Below, piece by piece: positions 23,753-34,650 of a stretch of DNA of 64,000 nucleotides. The translations under genes and the position numbers were made by a program. Under the pieces are notes generated by a model, which saw nothing but the letters and a program-made list of their open reading frames with translations, ran no database searches and was not told the DNA's origin. This stretch comes from Alisma plantago-aquatica. Its lineage: Eukaryota > Streptophyta > Magnoliopsida > Alismatales > Alismataceae. Every line of letters begins with the position of its first letter. Position 1 is the stretch's first letter. The stretch spans positions 525,473,303 through 525,537,302 of the forward strand of contig OY856409.1 in NCBI GenBank assembly GCA_963693085.1, written 5' to 3'.

Positions 23753-24340
23753 AGCAGATCATTACATGATTCATATTTCTATCTATCTATATATATGTAT
23801 TATAATTTCTCATTCTTTCAAATTGATTAGGTCACATCGACCTTTCAATCAAGTACATACTACCATGGTTAACATAGTGTATCAAGCTATTAATCCTATA
23901 AACAATTAAGAATTCTCCCTTTAATTGGTTCTTAATCACTTAGGTATTATTAGGGTTTCAACCTTCACACCTTCGTTGATTATCATTACTAATCATTATT
24001 GGATCAATAGAACATTCATCATCTTAATTCTCAAAGATTCAATCACATTGGACCTCCACTTCATAAGGTATCCAATTGAATTAGGGTTTCCAATGTTGAT
24101 TCCTTCAATCTTTGAATTCATGGAACCAATCATCAATTGGACCTATACTCATACCTTAATTGAGTTTAATAGGTCAACCTTCAACTGATTTGTCCCTCAC
24201 TTGACCCTTAATTGACCATCAATTAGGGTTTAACTTAAGTGAATTAGGGATTGGAATCAATAACCCTTCAACATATTTCAATGTGGGACTAATTGATTTG
24301 AACCTATTGAACCATCATTACATTGGGACATGACCTGACC

Positions 24341-25695
24341 CCAAACGGTCTTGAGGTCGTTTGGATGACCTCCAAACGGTCTTGAGACCGTTTTCCCATC
24401 ATATCATCAAAATCTAAGTCAACCAATTAAGGTTTGGATCATTGGATTGATCACCAAAACAACAATTGATTACATTCCAATTTAGTATCATTGTATCATC
24501 AATTGCTTAACCATACTCACCCCTAGACCTCCAAACGGTCTTGGGTGACCTCCAAACGGTCTTGAGACCGTTTGGATGATCCCCAAACGGTCTTGAGACC
24601 ATTTGGGTCACCCAACCCTTGGATTCTAGTGAAAAATCATTAGGGTTTGAGCTATTGAGTTGATCATCAAATCAGCAATTGATTGCTTTGTAATTGTGTA
24701 CCTTTGGACCTTCAATTGGTCAACTATACTTGACCCCAGACCTCCAAACGGTCTTGGGTGACCTCCAAACGGTCTTGAGACCGTTTGGATGATCCCCAAA
24801 CGGTCTTGAGACCGTTTGGGTCAATCAACCCAAAACAATCAACTCAATTCAATGCAAATCCAACACTTAGCCGATTAGGTTTCACACCACATCTTTGGAT
24901 CTTCAAAAACCTATCCATACTTGACCCTAGACCTTCAAACGGTCTTGGGTGACCGTTTGGATGATCCCCCAAACGGTCTTGAGACCGTTTGGGCAAGAAA
25001 ACCGAAAAAGTCAAATCAATCAAGTTGAAAGTCAGCACTTAATCCAATTAGGGTTTACATAATTAATTAGCCTTCAACTCACGATTCCTTTGGAGTTAAT
25101 CCCTCAAATTTGGAGGGTCATTAAACAACATGATTATGAACAGGAATCTCAAACGGTCAACGCTTGGTCAACTCACTCAAACGGTTTGAAACCGTTTTCC
25201 CAAAAAGTTCAAGTTAATCAGATTGGAAAATCAGCACTTAATCCAATTAGGTTACCTAATTGTTTAGCCTTTAACTCATGATTCCTTGGGAGTTAACCTA
25301 TAAAATTTGGTGGGTTATTAGACCACATCATTAGGAACAGTAATCCCAAACGGTCCATGCTTGGTCAACGCACTCAAACGGTTTGAGACCGTTTACCCAA
25401 GAAGTTCAAGTTAAACAGATTGGAAAAACAGCACTTAATTCAATTTGATTTGCCTAATTGATTGGCCTTTAACCTACGATTCCTTTGGAGTTAACCCCTA
25501 ATATTTGGTGGGTCATTAGCCTACATAATTATGAACAGAAATCCCAAACAGTCCACGCTTGGTCAATGCCCTCAAACGGTCTTGGAGACCGTTTTCTCCA
25601 ACCGACCATGTGAAACCGTTTGCCCCTCAAACGGTTTTGCAAAACCCCCAAACAGTTTTGCAAACCGTTTGGCCAAGGGTGCAAGACCGTTTGCT
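24341..25695. repeat. AAACGGT...ACCGTTT palindrome cluster, 3' LTR
   Basis: Near-perfect palindromes such as AAACGGTCTTGAGACCGTTT occur about a dozen times, with additional single half sites (AAACGGTCTTGGGTGACC). They are arranged in larger repeated blocks of roughly 200 bp that each also contain GCACTTAATYCAATT and CCTTTGGAGTTAA. Near 25610-25690 the spacer changes to AAACGGTTTTGCAAAACC. Confidence 0.9.
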
Positions 25696-26183
25696 AAAGT
25701 GACATAGGTATTCACGCCCCCCTTCTTCTACCTCCAGATCCAGGTCTGTTCCTCATGGTTTTAGATGCAAGAAAGCAAGGAAGGATGGGGGAAAGAAGAA
25801 CAAGCTACTTTTGCAAGTACAAAGATATGCATAAGAAAGCAAAAGGTTTAGAGTTATAAAACCCGCCTTAAGGTCATTCCTTGAGCTCCAAGATTCCAAG
25901 CTTCCAGTCTTTAATGGTGTATTGATCTCCACAGGTCGGCCAAGGGTGTTTCTCCAAGGAAAGGCTGGGAAAAGATGGCTAGAAAGAAGAAACAAGTAAG
26001 GAAGACCATAAAACCAACCTTGCACCATGAATTCCTCCATGAATTCGAGCAAGATGATGATCAAAGCTTACCTAGAACTGATTTTCCGTTCTCCTCTTCC
26101 CCAGAGCTCTGTCCTAAGTCGGTCTAAGCAAGGGAATAAGAAAGGAAGTGAAGGAAACGATCCTTGCTAAGTGAGAAAAGGTG

Positions 26184-26191
26184 TATATATA
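26184..26191 (-). promoter_or_regulatory. Candidate LTR TATA box (3' LTR copy)
   Basis: TATATATA lies about 0.7 kb from the LTR start and is conserved in the 5' LTR at 33593-33600. It would give a U3 of about 0.7 kb and an unusually long transcribed LTR portion of about 4.3 kb. Confidence 0.45.
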
Positions 26192-26884
26192 CTTTAGGTG
26201 AAATTTCAATCATAAGGACAACTTGTTTCTCCATTTCTCCTCTAGGTCCTTCCCTTATTATAAACCACGTTCCTCCCTTCCATACTTAAGCAAAACTCAT
26301 CTTAAACCCAAGGTATAAAGGTGAAGAAAGCCAACTTCTTACTAAGTTGCACATATAGAAGGGTTATTAGACTTATAGCTTGATCATTTAATTTATAAGG
26401 GTTATCATTCTTATTTAATTATTCAATTGAAGTGACCTCTTCATCATTCTTACTCTTAATGATGCCAAGAGTCATAAAAGATACTCTAGAAGGTGTATTT
26501 TACAAGTTGCACCCCATATTTTGGGTAAATTGCACTTTACACCAAAACTAGAGTTTTAAGTACAAGGATTGCTCCACAAGCTGCATCTTGGTGCCCAAGC
26601 TTGGAGAATCCATCATACTTTATCATATTCATTCTTATGATGTCTCAAAAACAAAGGAACATCTTAACATGTGCAATTTGTAAGTTAACCCCTTTTAATT
26701 GGGTAATTTGCACATAGGTCCCTGTATTACAAAACAATATTACAACATTGTTCAAAAGGGACAGAAATGAAATTATAGATTCTTCTAAAGCTTAATGACA
26801 TATCAAGGGGTAATCACAAGCCTCTAATCATATTTTAAGCAAAACATCTAGGGTTAGTTCATAACCCAGGTCAGGGATGTTACA

Positions 26885-26910
26885 AATTATATCCCCCTAA
26901 CAAGGATTTC
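26885..26910 (-). promoter_or_regulatory. LARD-A polypurine tract
   Basis: The minus strand reads GTTAGGGGGATATAATT directly before the 3' LTR, preceded by TTTCGAGGATGAAATCC. This spacing and sequence are like the 3' interior end of Tekay/Del gypsy elements. Confidence 0.75.
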
Positions 26911-26986
26911 ATCCTCGAAATCTCAGATAAAAGGAAGCAGATATTATTTAAGTATCATATCTTGCTAATCAATTAATTTGGAAACA

Positions 26987-28085
26987 TTCACTGCGAAGGT
27001 TCACTAAGCAATTTATCTTGGAGGATTTCACTAAGTAAATTTACTAAGTGTATTGTTTCAAAGGCTTTTACTGAAAGAGTTCGTTAAGTATATTCACTAA
27101 GTATATTTACTAAGTTTGCTCACTAAGTATTCACTGAGTAAGTTTACTGAGTATATTCACTAAGTATGTTCACTAAGTATTCACTGAGTATATTCACTAA
27201 GTATGTTCACTAAGTTTGCTCACTAAGTATTCATTGAGTAAGTTCACTGAGTATATTCACTAAGTATGTTCACTGAGTATTCACTGAGTATATTCACTGA
27301 GTATATTCACTAAGTATGTTCACTAAGTATTCACTGAGTATATTCACTAAGTATGTTCACTGAGTATTCACTGAGTATATTCACTGAGTATGTTCACTAA
27401 GTATGTTCACTAAGTATTCACTGAGTATATTCACTGAGTATGTTCACTGAGTATTCACTGAGTATATTCACTGAGTATATTCACTAAGTATGTTCACTGA
27501 GTATTCACTGAGTATATTCACTGAGTATATTCACTAAGTATGTTCACTGAGTATTCACTGAGTATATTCACTAAGTGTGTTCACTGAGTATTCACTGAGT
27601 ATATTCACTGAGTATGTTCACTAAGTATGTTCACTAAGTATTCACTGAGTATATTCATTGAGTATGTTCACTGAGTATTCACTAAGTATATTCACTAAGT
27701 ATGTTCACTGAGTATTCACTGAGTATATTCACTGAGTATGTTCACTAAGTATGTTCACTAAGTATTCACTGAGTATATTCACTGAGTATGTTCACTGAGT
27801 ATTCACTAAGTATATTCACTAAGTATGTTCACTGAGTATTCACTGAGTATATTCACTGAGTATGTTCACTAAGTATTCACTGAGTATATTCACTGAGTAT
27901 GATCACTAAGTATTCATTGAGGAAGTTCACTAAGTATATTCACTAAGTATGTTTACAAAGTATGTTCACTAAGTATTCACTGAGGAAATTCACTGAGTAT
28001 GATCACTAAGTATTCACTGAGGAAATTCACTAAGTATATTCACTAAGTATGTTCACAAAGTATGTTCACTAAGTATTCACTAAGA
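26987..28085. repeat. TTCACTRAG tandem array in the LARD-A interior
   Basis: About 1.1 kb of units based on TTCACTRAGTAT. Unit lengths alternate between 11 bp (TTCACTAAGTA) and 13 bp (TTCACTGAGTATA or TTCACTAAGTATG), forming higher-order groups of about 37-61 bp. Both edges decay into imperfect units. The same core, GTTCACTAAGCA, occurs once near the inner end of each LTR (about 21889-21900 and 29275-29286). Confidence 0.95.
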
Positions 28086-29212
28086 TCCTCTCATTTAATT
28101 TTTCTTATACTCCTTAGATTGTTTCAAAATAATTACCTGATCAGAGTAATCAAAAGATAACAATCTAAGAGTTTCATACTTGCCTTATCTACAATAACCA
28201 TATACCTGGCCAGGGTATATAAGTATTGAGATTAGGTAGTATGTATTTTACTTATCATCCTATTCTTTGCTTTTCATATCATTGTACACACAAAATTTAT
28301 CACTCTAGGTTATTCTTCAGGTATCACATCTATATCTCATCCTTTTAATAAACAGTTAAGGGAGATTATAAATTGTTTTAAAGAATATTGAGTAAGATAT
28401 GAATTCTTATCTTTCTTGTGTCCTTCTAGGACTAGTCAAAGGAAGCTCAAAAACAACTACAACACATAGAATCATGAAATGAAGTATTAGAATGAATATA
28501 TTTCATTTGACTATTACCCATCATGATTATCTACTACTTTAGGTTGGCTCAACACATAGTGTTTAGTTATTTCATGTTACTACTTTTGCCTTCACTTAGT
28601 GGCTACTGCCCTGGTGCACTAGGCATTTATTGTACTGGTGATACCAAAAACTTTAGCTTCTCAGAATATTTAGGCAAATGTCTCTAAAATTATAGAGATC
28701 TTACCTTAATTCTTAGCCTATTGCCCTTCCTTGGGCACTACCATCACAAATGTACTGTTTGTCCAAACTTATGGCAGAGTCTACATTCTTGCCATATGAT
28801 AATCTTTCCCACATTTCCACTGTTCTATCATGACCATGTCACTCAGGAATCCTTTCAAAGCCCAAAGTTTCTGCATTGAGGACTGGTAACTTAGGTTGTA
28901 ATACCAGTATCCAGTCTTCTTTATGCATCACTGTTGTCCTAACCTGCTCTTCAAGAGCACAACATAGGATTCTCTATCCTGATTAGGTCAAGATGGGAAT
29001 TCTCAGGCACTTGTTCTCCTCTTTCCAGGTCCCATGCACCCCCTCCTGGTGCAACAACATTTCCCTTAGCAAAGTGTTCCTCATGTTTTCCAGTCATTTT
29101 CAAGTTCTTCTTCTCCTATGTGAGCAGAAGATACTATCAGATAAACTGGAAGACACTTAGAACAGACTCTACAACCTTAGTCCTATGTCTCTGTAGCCTC
29201 AGCGAACCTAGA
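28086..29212 (-). other. LARD-A interior, remainder without coding capacity
   Basis: Between the array and the primer site there is no frame resembling gag or pol on either strand. Composition rises in C content towards the primer site (about 28850-29220). It probably serves as untranslated leader and packaging region, by inference from its position. Confidence 0.6.
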
Positions 29213-29224
29213 GCTCTGATACCA
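29213..29224 (-). promoter_or_regulatory. LARD-A primer-binding site (initiator tRNA-Met)
   Basis: The minus strand reads TGGTATCAGAGC five bases inside the 5' LTR end, an exact copy of the usual plant primer site. Confidence 0.92.
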
Positions 29225-31038
29225 CTAATTGAAACATCTATTTCGAGAAAACAAGATTAACTAATGCGAAAGCGTTCACTAAGCATTGGATTACCAAAAA
29301 TCACTAAAAATTTTAAACTTTTTACAAAGAGATCCATTAAAGGTAAAGCTTTATCATAAAGCAACATGATAAGTTGTTTACAACTGTTCCATCAGTAAAA
29401 CTCTGTAAGGCAAGATACAAAAGTCTCTAAGGACTGGACCAAAAACTCGAAAGCACTAACTATTACTCCGAGGACCTGAGAGTACAGAGACGACATATAG
29501 GACTCTAACACTATCTACACATGACATAGCAGCCAACGCCTCCACCTGAAGCTTTACTGCTGTCCTTGGTACTGCTGATGCTGCCCTTCACCTATTGAAG
29601 GATTTCTGCCTCCTCGCCCACATCCACCTAAAGGTTGAAATCTACGGGGTGAGACAATTATAAAAATCATCCCAGCGAGAGATATAACTCTTCGCCAGAA
29701 GCATAATTATTGCAGCATAAGAGAATAAATGTACACAAATAAGTTATGTATATTTGAGAGTAGTTAAAACAATGTTTAACCGATTAAACTATTCTTTCTT
29801 TTAAAAGCAATGCAACTATAAATTGATAAAATCACATGTCACTTATCACATCACTAACTCCCTTCAGACTTGGATCATATATTCATTGCTTGGCATTATT
29901 ATTTGGGAAAGGATGGCCTGTAGCCATACTCCTTCTCCCAAAGTGTTAGGATTCCAACTTCACAACATATCTGCATAACTTGTACATATGATATCAGACT
30001 TAACATTACTTATGTAATACAAGGGTTATTTACATTCATAACCCATTAGTCTGTAGTTAAGCTTTTCATAGGATTATTCCGTAATAGAATTTCACATAGA
30101 AACACTTTGGTTTAGGTCATACCTCATATTTTTAATATTGGGATATCAATCCCTAACCATATTATTAATATGAAATCCGGAATGTGGGAGTTCAAACCCC
30201 TGGACTAATCATAGCATTTGTTACCAAGTAACATCTCATTTCATCTGGTTATCTAAATAATATGACCTTTGAAGATCAACACATCATATTACTCGTGGCT
30301 CATTCAACCTATCAAGCTCATATGTTATCACTTACCAGATAACATGACATTTAGTTATACTCTTGAATTATAGGTAATAAGTGTTCTTAATGCAATTAGC
30401 ATTATAAATCTTACCTGGATCTGATCACCTCTATATGAAACCTGTCAAGCTTAACTTTTATCAGTTATTCCATATACTCCCACATACTCTAAAGTATGTG
30501 ATCCAGGAGTTCCCTTTGTAAAACCTGTTTCACTATTATTTAAATTCCGACAATGATGGATCTATGATCAGGGCTCTACATGGTATGATTATACTTGATT
30601 ATTAGGTACATATCAGTATTCTTTTAGCATCATACATGTTTCCAAACATTCAAGTACTAAACATGGCTATAATAGAAGAATACTAAATGTACAAGTATAA
30701 CTCGTATCAGTTATCAACTGGATATCAATTCTTAATCATCTTATCACTATGATTCAAGAATATGGGTGCTCACACCCTTATATCATCATAACACTTGCTA
30801 TCAAGTGCCATATCAACATCAAGTCATCTATTAGCATGACCTTGATTGAAGCAATGTATATACTTTTCACATATCATTACTCTAAAAGCTTATAATTGTT
30901 TTCAAGGAATATGACATCATAACTCATACCTGGCTATGATTACCTCATAATATCAACCTGTATGACTTATACAAATAAGGACATACATATATAACAATGT
31001 CAGCACAATACCAAAACTTCTCAATTTCTATATAGGAC

Positions 31039-31140
31039 ACCACGGCCGTGCCACCTTGCACGGTCGTGCAAAGTAAGGCTACCACGGCCGTGCTCCCGTG
31101 CACGGTCGTGCAAGCTAAGGCTACCACAGCCGTGCTCGAG
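31039..31140. repeat. CACGGCCGTG palindrome cluster, 5' LTR
   Basis: Same organisation as 23653-23752, but here the second element is the intact GCACGGTCGTGC and the last CCACGGCCGTG is altered to CCACAGCCGTG. Confidence 0.85.
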
Positions 31141-31730
31141 CAGATCATTACATGATTCATATTTCTATCTATCTATATATATATATATATTATAATTTAT
31201 CATTCTTTCAAATTGATTAGGTCACATCGACCTTTCAATCAAGTACATACTACCATGGTTAACATAGTGTATCAAGCTATTAATCCTATAAACAATTAAG
31301 AATTCTCCCTTTAATTGGTTCTTAAACACTTAGGTATTATTAGGGTTTCAACCTTCACACCTTCATTGATTATCATTACTAATCATTATTGGATCAATAG
31401 AACATTCATCATCTTAATTCTCAAAGATTCAATCACATTGGACCTCCACTTCATAAGGTATCCAATTGAATTAGGGTTTCCAATGTTGATTCCTTCAATC
31501 TTTGAATTCATGGAACCAATCATCAATTGGACCTATACTCATACCTTAATTGAGTTTAATAGGTCAACCTTCAACTGATTTGTCCCTCACTTGACCCTTA
31601 ATTGACCATCAATTAGGGTTTAACTCAAGTGAATTAGGGATTGGAATCAATAACCCTTCAACATATTTCAATGTGGGACTAATTGATTTGAACCTATTGA
31701 ACCATCATTACATTGGGACATGACCTGACC

Positions 31731-33105
31731 CCAAACGGTCTTGAGGTCGTTTGTATGACCTCCAAACGGTCTTGAAACCGTTTTACCATCATATCATCAA
31801 AATCTAAGTCAACCAATTAAGGTTTGGATCATGGGATTGATCACCAAAACAACAATTGATTACATTCCAACTTAGTATCATTGTATCATCAATTGCTTAA
31901 CCATACTCACCCCTAGACCTCCAAACGGTCTTGGGTGACCTCCAAACGGTATTGAGACCATTTGGATGATCCCCAAATGGTCTTAAGACCGTTTGGGTCA
32001 CCCAACCCTTGGAATATAGTGAAAAATCATTAGGGTTTGAGCTATTGAGTTGATCATCAAATCAGCAATTGATTGCTTTGTAATTGTGTACCTTTGGACC
32101 TTCAATTGGTCAACTATACTTGACCCCAGACCTCCAAACGGTCTTGGGTGACCTCCAAACGGTCTTGAGACCGTTTGGATGATCCCCAAACGTTCTTGAG
32201 ACCGTTTGGGTCAATCAACCCAAAACAATCAACTCAATTCAATGCAAATCCAACACTTAGCCGATTAGGTTTCACACCACATCTTTTGATCTTCAAACAC
32301 CTATCCATACTTGACCCTAGACCTTCAAACGGTCTTGGGTGACCCCCAAAAGGTCTTGAGACCGTTTGGATGATCCCCCAAACGGTCTTGAGACCGTTTG
32401 GGCAAGAAAACCCAAAAAGTCAAATCAATCAAGTTGAAAGTCAGCACTTAATCCAATTAGGGTTTACATAATTAATTAGCCTTCAACTCAGGATTCCTTT
32501 GGAGTTAATCCCTAAAATTTGGAGGGTCATTAACCAACATGATTATGAACAGGAATCCCAAACGGTCAATGCTTGGTCAACTCACTCAAACGGTTTGAAA
32601 CCGTTTGCCCAAAAAGTACAAGTTAATCAGATTGGAAAATCAGCACTTAATCCAATTAGGTTACCTAATAGTTTAGCCTTTAACTCGTGATTCCTTGGGG
32701 GTTAACCTATAAAATTTGGTGGGTTATTAGACCACATCATTAGGAACAGTAATCACAAACGGTACACGCTTGGTCAACGCACTCAAACGGTTTGAGACCG
32801 TTTACCCAAGAAGTTCAAGTTAAACAGATTGGAAAAACAACACTTAATTCAATTTGATTTGCCTAATTGATTGGCCTTTAACCTATGATTCCTTTGGAGT
32901 TAACCCCTCAAATTTTGTGGGTCATTAGCCTACATAATTGTGAATAGGAATCCCAAACGGTTCACGCTTGGTCAACGCCCTCAAATGGTATTGGAGACCG
33001 TTTGCTCCAACCGACCATGTGAAACCGTTTGCCCCTCAAACGGTTTTGCAAAACCCCCAAACGGTTTTGCAAACCGTTTGGCCAAGGGTGCAAGGCCGTT
33101 TGCTA
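31731..33105. repeat. AAACGGT...ACCGTTT palindrome cluster, 5' LTR
   Basis: Same positions and block structure as 24341-25695. A few half sites carry single substitutions such as AAACGTTC or AAATGGTC, many at the central CG, consistent with methylation-driven decay. Confidence 0.9.
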
Positions 33106-34293
33106 AAGTGACATAGGTATTCACGCCCCCCTTCTTCTACCTCCAGATCCAGGTCTGTTCCTCATGGTTTTAGAATCAAGAAAGCAAGGAAGGATGGGGG
33201 AAAGAAGAACAAGCTACTTTTGCAAGTACAAAGATATGCATAAGAAAGAAAAAGGTTTAGAGTTATAAAACCCGCCTTAAGGTCGTTCCTTGAGCTCCAA
33301 GCTTCCAAGCTTCCAGTATTTAATGGTGTCTTGAGCTCCACAGGTCGGCCAAGGGTGTTTCTCCAAAGAAAGGTTGGGAAAAGATGGCTAGAAAGAAGAA
33401 ACAAGTAAGGAAGACCATAAAACCAACCTTGCACCATGAATTCCTCCATGAATTCGAGCAAGATGATGATCAAAGCTTACCTAGAACTGCTTGGCCGTTC
33501 TCCTCTTCCCCAGAGCTCTGTCCTAAGTCGTTCTAAGCAAGGGAATAAGAAAGGAAGTGAAGGAAACAATCCTTGCTAAGTGAGAAAAGGTGTATATATA
33601 CTTTAGGTGAAATTTCAATCATAAGGACAACTTGTTTCTCCATTTCTCCTCTAGGTCCTTCCCTTATTATAAACCACGTTCCTCCCTTCCATACTTAAGC
33701 AAAATGCATCTTAAACCCAAGGTCTAAAGGTGAAGAAAGCCAACTTCTTACTAAGTTGCACATATAGAAGGGTTATTAGACTTATAGCTTGATCATTTAA
33801 TTTATAAGGGTTATCATTCTTATTTAATTATTCAATTGAAGTGACCTCTTAATCATTCTTACTCTTAATGATGCCAAGAGTAATAAAAGATACTATAGAA
33901 GGTGTATTTTACCAGTTGCACCCCATATTTTGGGTAAATTGCACTTTACACCAAAACTAGAGTTTTAAGTACAAGGATTGCTCCACAAGCTGCATCTTGG
34001 TGCCCAAGCTTGGAGAATCCATCATACTTTATCATATTCATTCTTATGATGTCTCAACACCAAAGGAACATCGTAACATGTGCAATTTGTAAGTTAACCC
34101 CTTTTAATTGGGTAATTTGCACATAGGTCCTTGTATTACAAAACAATATTACAACATTGTTCAAAAGGGACAGAAATGAAATTATAGATTCTTCTAAATC
34201 TTAATGACATATCAAGGGGTAATCACAAGCCTCTAATCATATTTTAAGAAAAACATCTAGGGTTAGTTCATAACCCAGGTCAGGGATGTTACA

Positions 34294-34636
34294 CAGGTTG
34301 TTTGTGGGTTATGTGACAAGCTGATGTACAGGTGGACATGTTGTCTTAAGATCCTGTTGTTTAGTCGTAATACATGTATATGTAGAGTTTGTTGTTCAAT
34401 ATGTAATATCAATATTATAATAATTCATTATGTAATTATATGTTGAATGGTGAACCTGTGTTGTATGGTTTTGTTATTGTTTATTTACATGTTCTACTAT
34501 TGTTCCTTCTGACTTCCTATGATTTTTTTCTTCTTAGCCTAGTGTGTGGTTTTAAATTGGGATTCCCACTGAGATGAGGGTTCCAATTTAGACGTCGCAC
34601 ATCAGATTAAATTTTAGAAAATTTGGGGACGTAACA
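34294..34636 (+). repeat. Left LTR of element B, second part
   Basis: Resumes after the CAGGT duplication and aligns with about 39660-39983. Landmarks are ACATGTATATGTAGAGTTTG, TTCAATATGTAATATCAAT, CTTAGCCTAGTGTGTGG and the end GGGGACGTAACA. Confidence 0.9.
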
Positions 34637-34638
34637 GG

Positions 34639-34650
34639 TGGTATCAGAGC
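34639..34650 (+). promoter_or_regulatory. Element B primer-binding site (initiator tRNA-Met)
   Basis: TGGTATCAGAGC lies two bases after the left LTR end. Confidence 0.92.

Larger units (their letters stand above)
21844..26884 (-). repeat. LARD-A 3' LTR
   Basis: 5041 bp, TG...CA on the minus strand. From 26884 leftward it holds an upstream region to about 26190, a TATATATA, a short 103-codon frame (26064-25753), the AAACGGT palindrome cluster (25695-24341), an AATTAGGGTTT-rich block, the CACGGCCGTG cluster (23752-23653), and a long AT-rich terminal part ending in AACGCTTCCGCATTAG. No protein is recognisable. Confidence 0.95.
29230..34293 (-). repeat. LARD-A 5' LTR
   Basis: 5064 bp, TG...CA on the minus strand. 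It is collinear with the 3' LTR throughout, including the 103-codon frame (33473-33162). Scattered substitutions and a longer TA microsatellite near 31175 are the main visible differences. Confidence 0.95.
21839..34298 (-). mobile_element. LARD-A: complete non-autonomous LTR element with 5-kb LTRs
   Basis: The element is 21844-34293 (12,450 bp), flanked by perfect CAGGT duplications (21839-21843, 34294-34298). On the minus strand each LTR begins TGTAACATCCCTGAC and ends GTTTCA. The LTRs are 5064 bp (5' copy, 29230-34293) and 5041 bp (3' copy, 21844-26884). The 2345-bp interior carries a tRNA-Met primer site, a long tandem array and a purine tract, but no gag or pol. Sampled by eye, the two LTRs differ by only a few percent, so insertion is fairly recent. 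It disrupts the left LTR of B. Absence of coding sequence and very long LTRs match the LARD class, and the 3' end (GAGGATGAAATCC, then GGGGGAT) suggests mobilisation by Tekay-type gypsy proteins. Confidence 0.95.

Noticed and set aside
23925..24188. 87-codon frame repeated at 23925-24188 and 31315-31578
   Set aside because: It also lies inside the duplicated LTRs and is made of the AATTAGGGTTT-rich block, with no protein-like composition.
26987..28085. Regular repeats resembling a CRISPR-like array
   Set aside because: Units are contiguous 11/13-mers without unique spacers and lie inside a plant LTR element.
30945..31160. STAVVAL-repeat protein frame at 23559-23774 and 30945-31160
   Set aside because: The amino-acid repeat is just translation of the CACGGCCGTG palindrome cluster.
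33162..33473. 103-codon frame conserved at 25753-26064 and 33162-33473
   Set aside because: Conservation follows from the LTR duplication. The frame is of low complexity, absent as a frame from the older solo LTR, and matches no known protein.
34639..34650. tRNA-Met gene fragment
   Set aside because: The 12-base match is the complement of a tRNA 3' end placed directly after an LTR, so it is a primer-binding site.
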